Of a stretch of DNA of 14,472 bases, positions 6,503 to 13,728 are shown in pieces. A program made the position numbers and the translations under genes. How positions within the stretch are numbered: the stretch's first letter is position 1; each line of letters starts with the position of its first letter. The DNA is from Alphaproteobacteria bacterium (GTDB taxonomy: Bacteria; Pseudomonadota; Alphaproteobacteria; JABAAW01): positions 1 to 14,472 of the forward strand of contig JABAAA010000008.1 in NCBI GenBank assembly GCA_014239005.1. The letters run 5' to 3'. Below the pieces are notes generated by a model that saw only the letters and a program-made list of their open reading frames with translations, was not told where the DNA came from and searched no databases.

Positions 6503-7596
6503 AAACCCTTGTCGACACGACGTTTCGCGCGCTGAGATTCTTGCCTCCTGAAACAGCGCGCGGCTTGGCTCTTTTCGGTACGCGCTTTCTCCGACCATCG
6601 CGCGTTGTCGATTCGTCGCGTCTTCAACAAAATCTTTGGTCTTTGCTGTTCTCGAACCCTATCGGCTTGGCAGCGGGGTTTGACAAGGATGCTACCGCCG
6701 TCTCGTCGCTCGGAAAGATAGGGTTCGGCTTCGTCGAAATCGGCTCGATCACCAAAAGCCCGCGTCGCGGCAATCGGAAACGTCCGCGCATGTTCCGCCT
6801 TGAACAAGATATGGCGATCGTCAACCAACTCTCGCTTCCCAGCGACGGGTTGCAGCGTGTCGAACAACGCCTGCGTCGTCATTACAATCGCGCGCAACGC
6901 TCCGCCGAAAGCGTCCGCCAGCGTGTGCGTCCCGTGCTGGGAGCAAACATTTCTCGCGACCCCGACAATTTGGACGCGGCTTCCTGCTGCGAAGAGCTGG
7001 TGTCGTGTTTCCAGTCTTTACAACCCATCGTCGATTACATCACGCTCAATGTCTCCTGTCCCAACACGACACGTCGTTTTATCGACATCGTACCGCCGAA
7101 AAGAATCGCCAAGCTTGTCGAGAACATGCGCGCCGTCGAACCGGGCAAACGGCGCATTCCTCTGCTAGTGAAAATTTCTCCCGATTTTTTGCCGAACGAA
7201 TACGAGGCACTCGCCGATCTTGCCATCGACGGCGTCTTCGACGGCATGATCGTCGGCAACACGACAATGGCGCGCACGACCGAGCTGCGCTCGCCCGATG
7301 CGAACGAGGTGGGCGGGCTCAGCGGCAAACCGCTTGCGGGCGGCACCAATCATCTGCTCGCCGAGCTCTATCGCTACACGAAGGGAAAGGTCGTGCTTGT
7401 CGGCTGCGGCGGCGTCTTTTCCGTTCAAGACGCCATGCGACAGATCCTCAACGGCGCCTCGCTCGTCCAACTCTACACCGGGCTCGCCTACCGAGGACCG
7501 AGGCTGGTCGATCAGATGCGCTTCGAATTCTCGACCATGCTGCGTCAGTACAAGCTCGCTTCGATCGGAGATGCGGTCGGCAAAGCCGTCTCTTGA
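6499..7596 (+). CDS. pyrD: Dihydroorotate dehydrogenase, family 2-like (quinone), with atypical active site
   Basis: DHODH oxidises dihydroorotate to orotate in UMP synthesis; family-2 enzymes are membrane-associated and pass electrons from FMN to quinone. The 365-residue protein has the family-2 N-terminal amphipathic region (residues 1-35), GLAAGFDKDA, PRMFRLEQDMAIVN, LLVKISPD, VGNTT, GGLSGKPL and LVQLYTGLAYRGP. Two active-site segments differ from the family: the catalytic motif reads NVSCPNT (184-190), with Cys187 where family 2 has Ser, followed by TRRFIDIV instead of the usual PGLR-like loop; the substrate loop, usually NRxGFNN, reads NQLSLPSDG (109-117). Cys as base is typical of family 1, but the scaffold is not. 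The gene follows tRNA-Thr with an unusual leader. It could be a true PyrD or a diverged relative. Confidence 0.9.
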   Translation: MKTLVDTTFRALRFLPPETARGLALFGTRFLRPSRVVDSSRLQQNLWSLLFSNPIGLAAGFDKDATAVSSLGKIGFGFVEIGSITKSPRRGNRKRPRMFRLEQDMAIVNQLSLPSDGLQRVEQRLRRHYNRAQRSAESVRQRVRPVLGANISRDPDNLDAASCCEELVSCFQSLQPIVDYITLNVSCPNTTRRFIDIVPPKRIAKLVENMRAVEPGKRRIPLLVKISPDFLPNEYEALADLAIDGVFDGMIVGNTTMARTTELRSPDANEVGGLSGKPLAGGTNHLLAELYRYTKGKVVLVGCGGVFSVQDAMRQILNGASLVQLYTGLAYRGPRLVDQMRFEFSTMLRQYKLASIGDAVGKAVS

Positions 7597-7608
7597 CGGC
7601 AAGTCTAA

Positions 7609-7654
7609 TTCAACGTCGTTCAACGTCGCTCAACTTCGTTCAACATCGTTGAAC
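7609..7654 (+). repeat. 10-bp tandem repeat array with hairpin between pyrD and the HAD gene
   Basis: Four units of consensus TTCAACGTCG follow each other (7609-7618, 7619-7628, 7629-7638, 7639-7648), each with at most two changes. The last unit forms a perfect 7-bp hairpin with the following bases: GTTCAAC (7638-7644), loop ATC, GTTGAAC (7648-7654). The array fills most of the 77-base gap between pyrD and the next gene. A 10-bp period is about one DNA helical turn. Confidence 0.85.
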
Positions 7655-7673
7655 GACATCGAAGACAAGTTCC

Positions 7674-8555
7674 ATGACGAAAATTGCAACAGGTCTCAGC
7701 GAGATCGCCGAGCCCTTTCCCGCCCTCATCGTCGACCAATGGGGAGTGATGCACAACGGCTATCGCGCGTGTCCTGAGGCGTTGCGCGCGCTCTTGGAGA
7801 TTAAACGGCAAGGCAAGTGTGTCGTGACGCTTTCCAACTCCAGCAAGCCGCGCCGTCTTGCCCAAGAGATGCTGAAAGACTTGGGCTTCGAGCAAGGCAT
7901 GCATTACGACCACATCGTCACTTCGGGCGCGGACATGCGCGACCATCTTCGCAAACCTTGCGATGCCTTTTACCGTAGCTTGCCGAAGCACCCTCGTCTT
8001 TTTGTGCTTTCGACCTACGACGGAGATTTGGCGCTGTTGGACGGATTGTCTTGCTCGACGACGCATGACTTGGAGCAAGCGGACGGCATGATCATCACCG
8101 GCTTGAGAGAAGGGGAATCACCCGAAGATTTTCACGACCTTTTGGACCGAGCGCGAGCGCGAGACTTGGCGCTCATTTGTCCGAACGCCGACCGATGGGT
8201 CGCCATGCCGAACGGCAGGCTGCACCCTTGCGCGGCGTTGGTGGCAGAGGCTTACGCAGAGAGGGGCGGGCGGATACGGCTTCACGGCAAGCCCGACGCG
8301 CACATTTACTATTCGTGCTTTCGCCTTGCGGAACGGGAGAATTCGGAAGATTTTTTGGCGATTGGCGATTCGTTGAATAACGACATCGGGGGCGCGGTCA
8401 ATGCCAAGTGTGGTGCTTCGGTGTTGATCGCGAGCGGCATCCACCGCGCTGACTTGTTGGACGGGGGAGGAGAGGTCGATGCGCGCAAGCTCGACGCGCT
8501 TGTGGAGAAAACGGGGATCGAACCTACTTATGCAATGGCGAAACTGCGGTGGTAA
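7674..8555 (+). CDS. HAD-superfamily class IIA hydrolase, TIGR01459-like
   Basis: A 293-residue protein of the NagD-like HAD IIA branch, predicted phosphatase of unknown substrate. Motif I is VDQWGVMHNG (residues 20-29): the nucleophile Asp21 is present but the usual second Asp is Trp23, which as I recall is normal for this alphaproteobacterial subfamily. Motif II is TLSNSSKPRR, the class IIA cap lies in the middle, motif III Lys is in HGKPDAHIYY, and motif IV is AIGDSLNNDIGGA. The ATG at 7674 has no strong ribosome site. It follows pyrD in the same direction across the 10-bp repeat array and may belong to the same transcript. Confidence 0.88.
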   Translation: MTKIATGLSEIAEPFPALIVDQWGVMHNGYRACPEALRALLEIKRQGKCVVTLSNSSKPRRLAQEMLKDLGFEQGMHYDHIVTSGADMRDHLRKPCDAFYRSLPKHPRLFVLSTYDGDLALLDGLSCSTTHDLEQADGMIITGLREGESPEDFHDLLDRARARDLALICPNADRWVAMPNGRLHPCAALVAEAYAERGGRIRLHGKPDAHIYYSCFRLAERENSEDFLAIGDSLNNDIGGAVNAKCGASVLIASGIHRADLLDGGGEVDARKLDALVEKTGIEPTYAMAKLRW

Positions 8556-8576
8556 AAGTTTTGTGGTAAAAGTTTT
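8549..8576 (+). repeat. 14-bp tandem duplication over the HAD gene stop codon
   Basis: GTGGTAAAAGTTTT is repeated exactly at 8549-8562 and 8563-8576. The first copy holds the last codons and TAA stop of the HAD gene. It looks like a simple local duplication with no evident function. Confidence 0.85.
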
Positions 8577-8637
8577 ATAGACTTACATAAGTTAATCGCG
8601 TCTAGGCATCGTAGCGAGAAGACAACAACCCCAACCC

Positions 8638-8954
8638 CTACAAAAACTTAAAGACAATCGTCATCAAGCCCATTATCAAAGTCATCCACCCAAATCCTGC
8701 CATCAAGCCCATCATCACAAACTGCCCAGAGCCTGCATCTCTCGCACAACAGATGCCATTTCAACCCTCAAAGCATCCATGTCAGCCCGCAAAACCGCAA
8801 TGTCCGCTTTCGTCGCAACATCTCCCAAAGCCTCGTGCAACGCGCCAGCGTGCGCATCAGCATGCCGCGCACCGACCCCGCCGTCGCGCGTCAGCTTGCG
8901 CACATACTTGCGCGTGTCAAAAACAGGCATAGAAGATTCGTGTGTTGTGGTCAT
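8638..8954 (-). pseudogene. DUF1640-like coiled-coil/membrane protein, split by a frameshift
   Basis: DUF1640-type proteins have a short FDT-x-x-x-V-x-x-L lead, a coiled coil and one C-terminal membrane helix. From the ATG at 8954 the frame reads MTTTHESSMPVFDTRKYVRK, an Ala-rich segment, then ATKADIAVLRADMDALR and VVREMQALGSL, and stops at 8715-8717. In the -1 frame the sequence continues without a break as QFVMMGLMAGFGW then MTLIMGLMTIVFKFL, stopping at 8638-8640: exactly the missing membrane helix. One added base near 8718-8726 (GGG or TTT run) would join the two. No clear ribosome site is seen; an ATG at 8930 is an alternative. It could be a decayed gene, a sequencing error, or two short proteins. 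It stands alone on the minus strand between plus-strand genes. Confidence 0.65.
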
Positions 8955-9213
8955 GGGAAACACAGGGTTTTTAGGACAAAAACAAAGGTACAATTGTATT
9001 CAACGTACGCTTCTTCCTTTCTGACGAGCATTCTATCCTGATCGCTGTGCCGTGTCGAGAGACTTTTGCACGAGGTTGGGGGTGCGCTCAACGACGGACG
9101 CATCGCCAAAACCCTACAAAACGCGCCTCGCATCCGCCCCTTGACAAGACGGCGCAAAAACAACACCTTGCAAACACGACTCTCCTCCGAAACATAACGC
9201 AGAGGACAACTCG
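8955..9213. other. Intergenic region with divergent start signals, no gene supported
   Basis: These 259 bases lie between the minus-strand DUF1640-like gene and the plus-strand cytochrome gene. Open frames here are extensions or shadows with no recognisable family. The region holds a palindromic TACAATTGTA (8989-8998) and a TTGACA at 9141-9146 that lacks a matching -10 element. Confidence 0.5.
8989..8998. promoter_or_regulatory. Palindromic -10-like box TACAATTGTA
   Basis: The 10-base palindrome gives TACAAT on both strands. On the minus strand it would place a start near 8986, about 32 bases before the DUF1640-like ATG. No good -35 box is visible on either strand, so this is a suggestion only. 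Confidence 0.3.
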
Positions 9214-9918
9214 ATGCCTCCCGCTCAATCAAAAACCTCGTCAAAAACCCCGTCATCCGCCCTGTCGCGTCATCGAATTTGGGACCTGCCGACCCGAACC
9301 TTCCATTGGGCGCTCCTCCTCTGCCTCGTCGGTGCCGTCGTCTCCGTCAAAACAGGACGTATGCAAGCACACCTCGTCTTCGGATCGTCTCTACTCGCGC
9401 TCGTCCTGTTTCGAATCCTGTGGGGATTCGCAGGCTCGCAAACCTCGCGCTTTCGATCCTTCCTGCCACGCCCGAAAGCTGTTCTCGCCTGCCTGAAAGC
9501 CTTCTTCCAAAAAAACAGCCCCCACATAGGACACGACGCGCTGGGAGGGCTGGCAACCCTGACCCTGCTCGCTATCCTTCTCGTCACATCCGTCGTCGGC
9601 ATGTTCGCCAACGACGAGATTCTGTTTGAAGGACCGCTCGCTCCCCTCGTCTCGCAAACACTCAGCGATAATCTCACCTTTATCCACAAGCAGCTCGTCA
9701 AGGTCGTGATTGCCCTTGTCAGCCTGCATATTGCGGTTGTCCTGTTCAACCTGCTCTACAAAAAAGACGACCTCGTCTCCCCTATGGTCTTTGGCAAGAA
9801 AGACCTGCCGCCGCCACTTGCGCGACAAGCGAAAACGCTCCGTTTCGCTCCGACGGCAAGATCCGTCTTCTGCCTCCTCGTCTCCGCCGCCGTGGTTGCA
9901 AGCGTCGTCCTGCTCTGA
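9214..9918 (+). CDS. Cytochrome b561 (CybB-type) family membrane protein
   Basis: A 234-residue di-heme b-type cytochrome of the bacterial cytochrome b561 family, which moves electrons within the inner membrane. It opens with RIWDLPTRTFHWALLLCLVG (first helix, His31), then HLVFGSSLLALVLFRILWGF (His53), GHDALGGLATLTLLAIL (His107) and IHKQLVKVVIALVSLHIAVV (His158 and His172). These histidines match the expected heme positions. A further hydrophobic segment ends the protein (about residues 216-234), one more than the minimal four-helix core. The ATG at 9214 has AGAGGA seven bases upstream, a good ribosome site. The family often has a c-type cytochrome partner, which is not seen here. mutL follows after 47 bases. 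Confidence 0.93.
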   Translation: MPPAQSKTSSKTPSSALSRHRIWDLPTRTFHWALLLCLVGAVVSVKTGRMQAHLVFGSSLLALVLFRILWGFAGSQTSRFRSFLPRPKAVLACLKAFFQKNSPHIGHDALGGLATLTLLAILLVTSVVGMFANDEILFEGPLAPLVSQTLSDNLTFIHKQLVKVVIALVSLHIAVVLFNLLYKKDDLVSPMVFGKKDLPPPLARQAKTLRFAPTARSVFCLLVSAAVVASVVLL

Positions 9919-10524
9919 CAACTCCGTTCTTTTTTCCGAACAACAAGTCTAACTAACCCGAACCCATGTCGGAGGCGACAACACAGGAGCGCACGACCAT
10001 CACTGCACAATCGTCCTCCGAAAACCCTTTGAGTGAACCCTCTTCCGACCTCGCCGTCGACAGCGCTTCGCAACCCGTCATCCGACGTCTTTCGCAAAAA
10101 GTCATCAATCGCATCGCTGCTGGCGAGGTGCTGGAACGACCCTCCGCCGCCGTCAAGGAGCTTGTCGAAAACGCGCTCGACGCTCAAGCCTCCCGCGTGC
10201 GCGTCTCCATCCGACACGGCGGCAAGTCGCTGCTGCGCGTTCAGGACGACGGTTGCGGCATGGATAAAAAAAGCCTGCGACTCGCCGTCGAACGACACGC
10301 AACCTCGAAGCTGCCCAAAGACGATCTTTTGGACATCCACACCTTCGGCTTTCGCGGCGAAGCCCTGGCTGCAATCACGGCGGTCAGCCGAACGCTCATC
10401 AAAAGTTGCACGAAAGCAGAAGACGCCGCCGAAATCTTCGTCGAAGCAGGAAAGGTCTCCGATGCCAAATCCTGCGTCCATCCCCAAGGCACCGACATCC
10501 AAGTGCAAGACCTCTTCTTCGCAA

Positions 10525-10528
10525 CCCC
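10525..10528 (+). other. Frameshift site in mutL (C-run of four, five expected)
   Basis: GCA ACC CCG CAC reads Ala-Thr-Pro-His in the first frame. With five Cs it would read Ala-Thr-Pro-Ala-Arg-Leu, the normal MutL NTPARLKF-like motif. This fixes the lesion to this run within a base or two. Confidence 0.85.
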
Positions 10529-11365
10529 GCACGATTGCGATTCCTCCGCAGCGACTCTTACGAAAACGCTCTCGTACTCGCACAAATAGAACGCATCGCG
10601 CTTGCCAATCCCTATGTGCAGTTCGAATGCTTCGACGACCAAAAACGAAAACTCTTCCTGCCCGCAAGCAACCAAGCCCTCGCGCTCAACGCCTCCAAAG
10701 AACGCATCGCGCAAGTGATGGGCAACCTCTTCTTGGAAAACGCCTTCCCCGTCATCGCGCAACAGCAACGCATGCGGCTGCAAGCCCTCTGTTCCTTTCC
10801 CGCCCATCACAGCAATCGCTCTGCCAAGCAGTTCTTCTTCATCAACGGAAGACCGGTGCAAGACCGAACGCTGGCGAGCGTCGTGCGCGTCGCCTACGGC
10901 GATTCCGTGCCGGCAAGACGCTTTCCCCTCTTCGTCGCCTTCCTGGAAGTGCCGCGGCGCGAGGTCGATGTCAATGTACATCCCAGCAAAACGGAAGTGC
11001 GATTCCGCGATCCGCAAACCCTTCGCGCCTTCCTCATGACATCAGTGAAAACAGCCCTTGCGAAGAACGCGCGACACAAGAAAAACATCGCCGCCGTGCT
11101 GGGAGACATCGCAGATACACAACCCCTTTCGTCTGTTCCGCCCTCTTCGGCTGTTCCTTCTTCTTCTTTTGTCCCTTCTTCTCGCGCTCCCTCTCCGCAA
11201 CAAGCCTCCCTTCCGCCGCTGCCTGCGGCAAACCCGTCTGCGCACGACCTCTCGCCGCCTTCGGAAAAAACGACATCCGATTCTGTTCCTTCCCTCCCTG
11301 CCCTGTCAGCACGGGCGGAGCGGCGTTCCTTCGATCAACCCGATCTTCGACAACAACACGACGAC

Positions 11366-11413
11366 AGCCTTGAGACCAGCCCTGAGACCAACCTTGAGAC
11401 CAACCTTGAAACT
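11366..11413 (+). repeat. 12-bp tandem repeat, four units, in the mutL linker
   Basis: Four units of about 12 bp (consensus ARCCTTGAGACC) encode the series LETS-PETN-LETN-LETL just before the MutL C-terminal domain. The unit length keeps the frame. The units differ by one to three bases. Confidence 0.8.
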
Positions 11414-12043
11414 TTGCGCGATCTTCCGCTCGGCATGGCCAAAGCCTGTTTGCACAAAAACTACATCGTCGCGCAGACGCACGACGGTATCACCATCGTC
11501 GATGCGCACGCGGCGCACGAACGTCTGCTTTTCGAGGCGTTGAAACGCGAGCATGCCGAAGGTCGTATTCCTGTGCAAAAATTTCTTATTCCCGAAATTA
11601 TCCCTCTTTCGTCCTCCGATATCGAGCTTTTACAAATCCAAGTCGACGGGTTGCCACGGAAAGCGGAATCTTTCGGTTTCTTCTTCGAATCGTTCGACGA
11701 TGCCCATGTCTCGCTCAGAGGAATGCCCGCCGTCTTAAAGTCTTCGCACGCAGCCCGAATGACCGCCGACCTCTGCGCGCTACTATGCGAGAGCGAACGC
11801 GACGCCGAAAGCTTGCTTTCTCAAGCGGTCGTCGACAAAATTCTCTCGCGCATCGCCTGCCACGCCGCCGTGCGTTCGCAAAAAATCTTAGAGACGGAAG
11901 AAATGAACGCCCTGCTGCGCAACATCGAACGAGAGCCCAAAGCAGCGCAATGCAACCACGGCAGACCGACGACGGTCGCCTTCTCGCTCAAAGACTTGGA
12001 AAAGCTTTTCGAGAGAAGCTAAAAACAAAGAACAGCAAAAAAC

Positions 12044-13309
12044 ATGGCGCACCGACTTTCTACGACGATCTTTTCAAGCATGAACGAAAAACCCCTCCTT
12101 TTTGCCTGCTTTGCCACCTTCCTGTACGTGCTTGCGTTGGCGCTGGTGATTCCTTTCTTGCCGTTTCAAATTCTTAACTTCGGCGGTTCTTACGCGAGCG
12201 TCGGTGGCATCTTCTCCGCTTTCTCGGCAGCCTCCTTCCTCTCCGCACCCCTGTGGGGACGCGCGTGCGACCGCTGGAGCGTGAAAACGACGTTGCTGGC
12301 AAGCGCTCTGCTGACGCTCTCCTCTTACCTTATTCTCTTTCTCGCTGCTTCCCTACCTGTCCTGTACGCTGCGCGCGTCTTGGCAGGACTCGCCGCAGGA
12401 TGGCTGATCGCATGCCAGACGTTAGTCGCGCAAACGACCGACAACAAAGAACGCACGCGAGGCTTGGGACTGCTAGGCGCAGCCTTCGGAACAGGCTTCG
12501 CTGCAGGACACGCCCTCAGCGCATGGCTTTTGGGAGAACATCTCGTTCCCGCCAAAACTCCCGTCCTCGTTGCTTGCGCTGTCGTTTTGGCTGCCATCGC
12601 CCTGACAGCGATGTTCTCCCTAAAGAAAAACACCTCACCGCGAAACGACGCCGCCGACAGCACAAAACGAAGCTCACCACAATCCCAACGACGGCACAAG
12701 CAGCGAGGATGGTTCGATGTTCTCGCTCTTTTCCAAACAAGGGCCCTTGCTACGGTTGCGCTTGTCTATTTCGCCGTCTCGCTTGCGTTCTACGGCTTTG
12801 AAGGAACCTTTGCCGTGTGGGTGGAAGAAATCTTCGCCTTCGGACCCCGAAAGGTCGCTCTGCTGCTAACCTACGCCTCGGTGGTCGTGATCGTCGTACA
12901 GGGAGGAATCGTCGGCAAGGTCGCACGAAGGCAAGGGGAAGGGCGCGTCGTTCTCTTCGGGATCGCAAGCCTTGCCTGCGGACTCGCGCTCCTCGCGTTT
13001 GCTGGAAATCTTGCACTTTTGTTGCTCGCCCTCACCCTGATCGCCACGGGCATCAGCTGCCATAATCCTGCCATGCAGAGCTTGATCAGCCAAAGAACAC
13101 AGCGACAAGGCGAGATATTCGGAATCTTGCAAGCCCTCACAAGCCTTGCACGCACCGTCGCTCCTTTTGGCTTCGCACTCGTCGCAACGTTGTGGAAAGG
13201 AACAATCCTCTACTTCTTTCTCGCTGTCGCGCTCGTTGTTTTGTTGTTCCTCGTCAGAGCCTTCACCTTGCTCGAAGATAAGCCTTCCCGAAACGTCAAA
13301 AAGGCTTGA
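12044..13309 (+). CDS. Major facilitator superfamily transporter, DHA1/TetA-like
   Basis: A 421-residue inner-membrane secondary transporter with about twelve hydrophobic segments in two halves, joined by a charged loop of roughly 30 residues (SLKKNTSPRN to HKQRG). Between helices 2 and 3 is motif A in the form GRACDRWSVKTTLL (usual GxLaDrxGrkxxL), and helix 4 has ARVLAGLAAG, as in drug/H+ antiporters of the TetA type. The second half repeats this weakly (GKVARRQGEGRVVLFG). The substrate cannot be told. The ATG at 12044 is 21 bases after the mutL stop, and the in-frame ATG at 12080 (MNEKPLLF) is an alternative; neither has a good ribosome site. The last 14 bases overlap hemJ on the opposite strand. 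Confidence 0.92.
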   Translation: MAHRLSTTIFSSMNEKPLLFACFATFLYVLALALVIPFLPFQILNFGGSYASVGGIFSAFSAASFLSAPLWGRACDRWSVKTTLLASALLTLSSYLILFLAASLPVLYAARVLAGLAAGWLIACQTLVAQTTDNKERTRGLGLLGAAFGTGFAAGHALSAWLLGEHLVPAKTPVLVACAVVLAAIALTAMFSLKKNTSPRNDAADSTKRSSPQSQRRHKQRGWFDVLALFQTRALATVALVYFAVSLAFYGFEGTFAVWVEEIFAFGPRKVALLLTYASVVVIVVQGGIVGKVARRQGEGRVVLFGIASLACGLALLAFAGNLALLLLALTLIATGISCHNPAMQSLISQRTQRQGEIFGILQALTSLARTVAPFGFALVATLWKGTILYFFLAVALVVLLFLVRAFTLLEDKPSRNVKKA

Positions 13310-13715
13310 AGATCGCAAGAAACAAAATCACGAGCAAAAGCAAGGTCGGAACTTCGTTCGCAACCCGAAAAAATCTTGCCGAATAACGATTCGCGCCTCT
13401 GACGAAATCCTTGCGGCAACGTGCCAAAAAGATGTGAAAAAAGCTCAAGATCACAAGGCACAGCAGTTTTGCCAAAAACCACCCTTGCAACCAAGCACCG
13501 ACATGGCTTGCGAGTCCCAAACCGAACAGCCATGTCGCTACCATCGCGGGTGTCATAATGATGCGGAGCAAGCGACGTTCCATCACTTTCAACATCGCAG
13601 CCGATTCTTTGTTTGCCTCCACATGGTAGGCGAACAGACGCGGCAAGTACAGCAAGCCGGCTAGCCAGCTGACAAAGCCTGCCATGTGCCAAAACAGCAA
13701 AAATTTGTAAGTCAT
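13296..13715 (-). CDS. hemJ: Protoporphyrinogen IX oxidase HemJ
   Basis: HemJ oxidises protoporphyrinogen IX to protoporphyrin IX, the step before iron insertion, in the inner membrane. The 139-residue protein has the usual length and four hydrophobic helices. Conserved features are WHMAGFVSWLAGLLYLPRLF with His10, MERRLLRIIMTPAM, the KLLCLVILSFFH helix with its Lys, and the C-terminal NEVPTLLLLVILFLAIFKPF. It lies 13 bases after hemH on the same strand, so substrate and product enzymes are made together. Its 3' end overlaps the MFS gene tail-to-tail by 14 bases (13296-13309), leaving no room for a separate terminator. Confidence 0.96.
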   Translation of the reverse strand: MTYKFLLFWHMAGFVSWLAGLLYLPRLFAYHVEANKESAAMLKVMERRLLRIIMTPAMVATWLFGLGLASHVGAWLQGWFLAKLLCLVILSFFHIFLARCRKDFVRGANRYSARFFRVANEVPTLLLLVILFLAIFKPF

Positions 13716-13728
13716 CGCCCTACTCGTT

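Larger units (their letters stand above)
9966..12022 (+). pseudogene. mutL: DNA mismatch repair protein MutL, interrupted by a one-base frameshift
   Basis: MutL links MutS mismatch recognition to strand removal. The first frame (9966-10589) holds the GHKL ATPase core: ELVENALDA, DDGCGM, TFGFRGEALAAI and DLFFATP. It then runs into HDCDSS and a stop at 10587-10589, giving a 207-residue fragment. The next frame carries the rest: ARLRFLRSDSYEN, FFFINGRPVQDR, NVHPSKTEVRF, a Ser/Pro-rich linker, then the C-terminal domain with DAHAAHERLLFE, ACHAAV and CNHGRPT. One extra C in the run at 10525-10528 restores FFATPARLRFLRSD and a protein of about 685 residues. Everything else looks intact, so the lesion is either recent, reversible, or a sequencing error. 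No ribosome site is obvious at 9966. It lies between cytochrome b561 and an MFS gene. Confidence 0.92.

Noticed and set aside
6325..6897. A 190-codon minus-strand frame across tRNA-Thr and the start of pyrD
   Set aside because: It reads through the tRNA in antisense (HTDSNRGPRVYKTLALPLSY is the translated tRNA complement) and through conserved pyrD codons.
7674..8555. Loss of the second catalytic Asp in the HAD protein as a sign of inactivity
   Set aside because: Asp-x-Trp-Gly in motif I is, as I recall, the usual form in this HAD IIA subfamily, so it is not a lesion peculiar to this copy.
9141..9146. TTGACA as a -35 box for the cytochrome b561 gene
   Set aside because: No acceptable -10 element lies 16-18 bases downstream.
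8951..9256. A 101-codon minus-strand frame upstream of the DUF1640-like gene
   Set aside because: No recognisable motif, no ribosome site, and it overlaps the start and ribosome site of the cytochrome gene.
10520..10535. Programmed -1 frameshifting in mutL
   Set aside because: The site does not form a proper X-XXY-YYZ slippery heptamer and no obvious stimulatory structure follows; a simple one-base loss is more likely.
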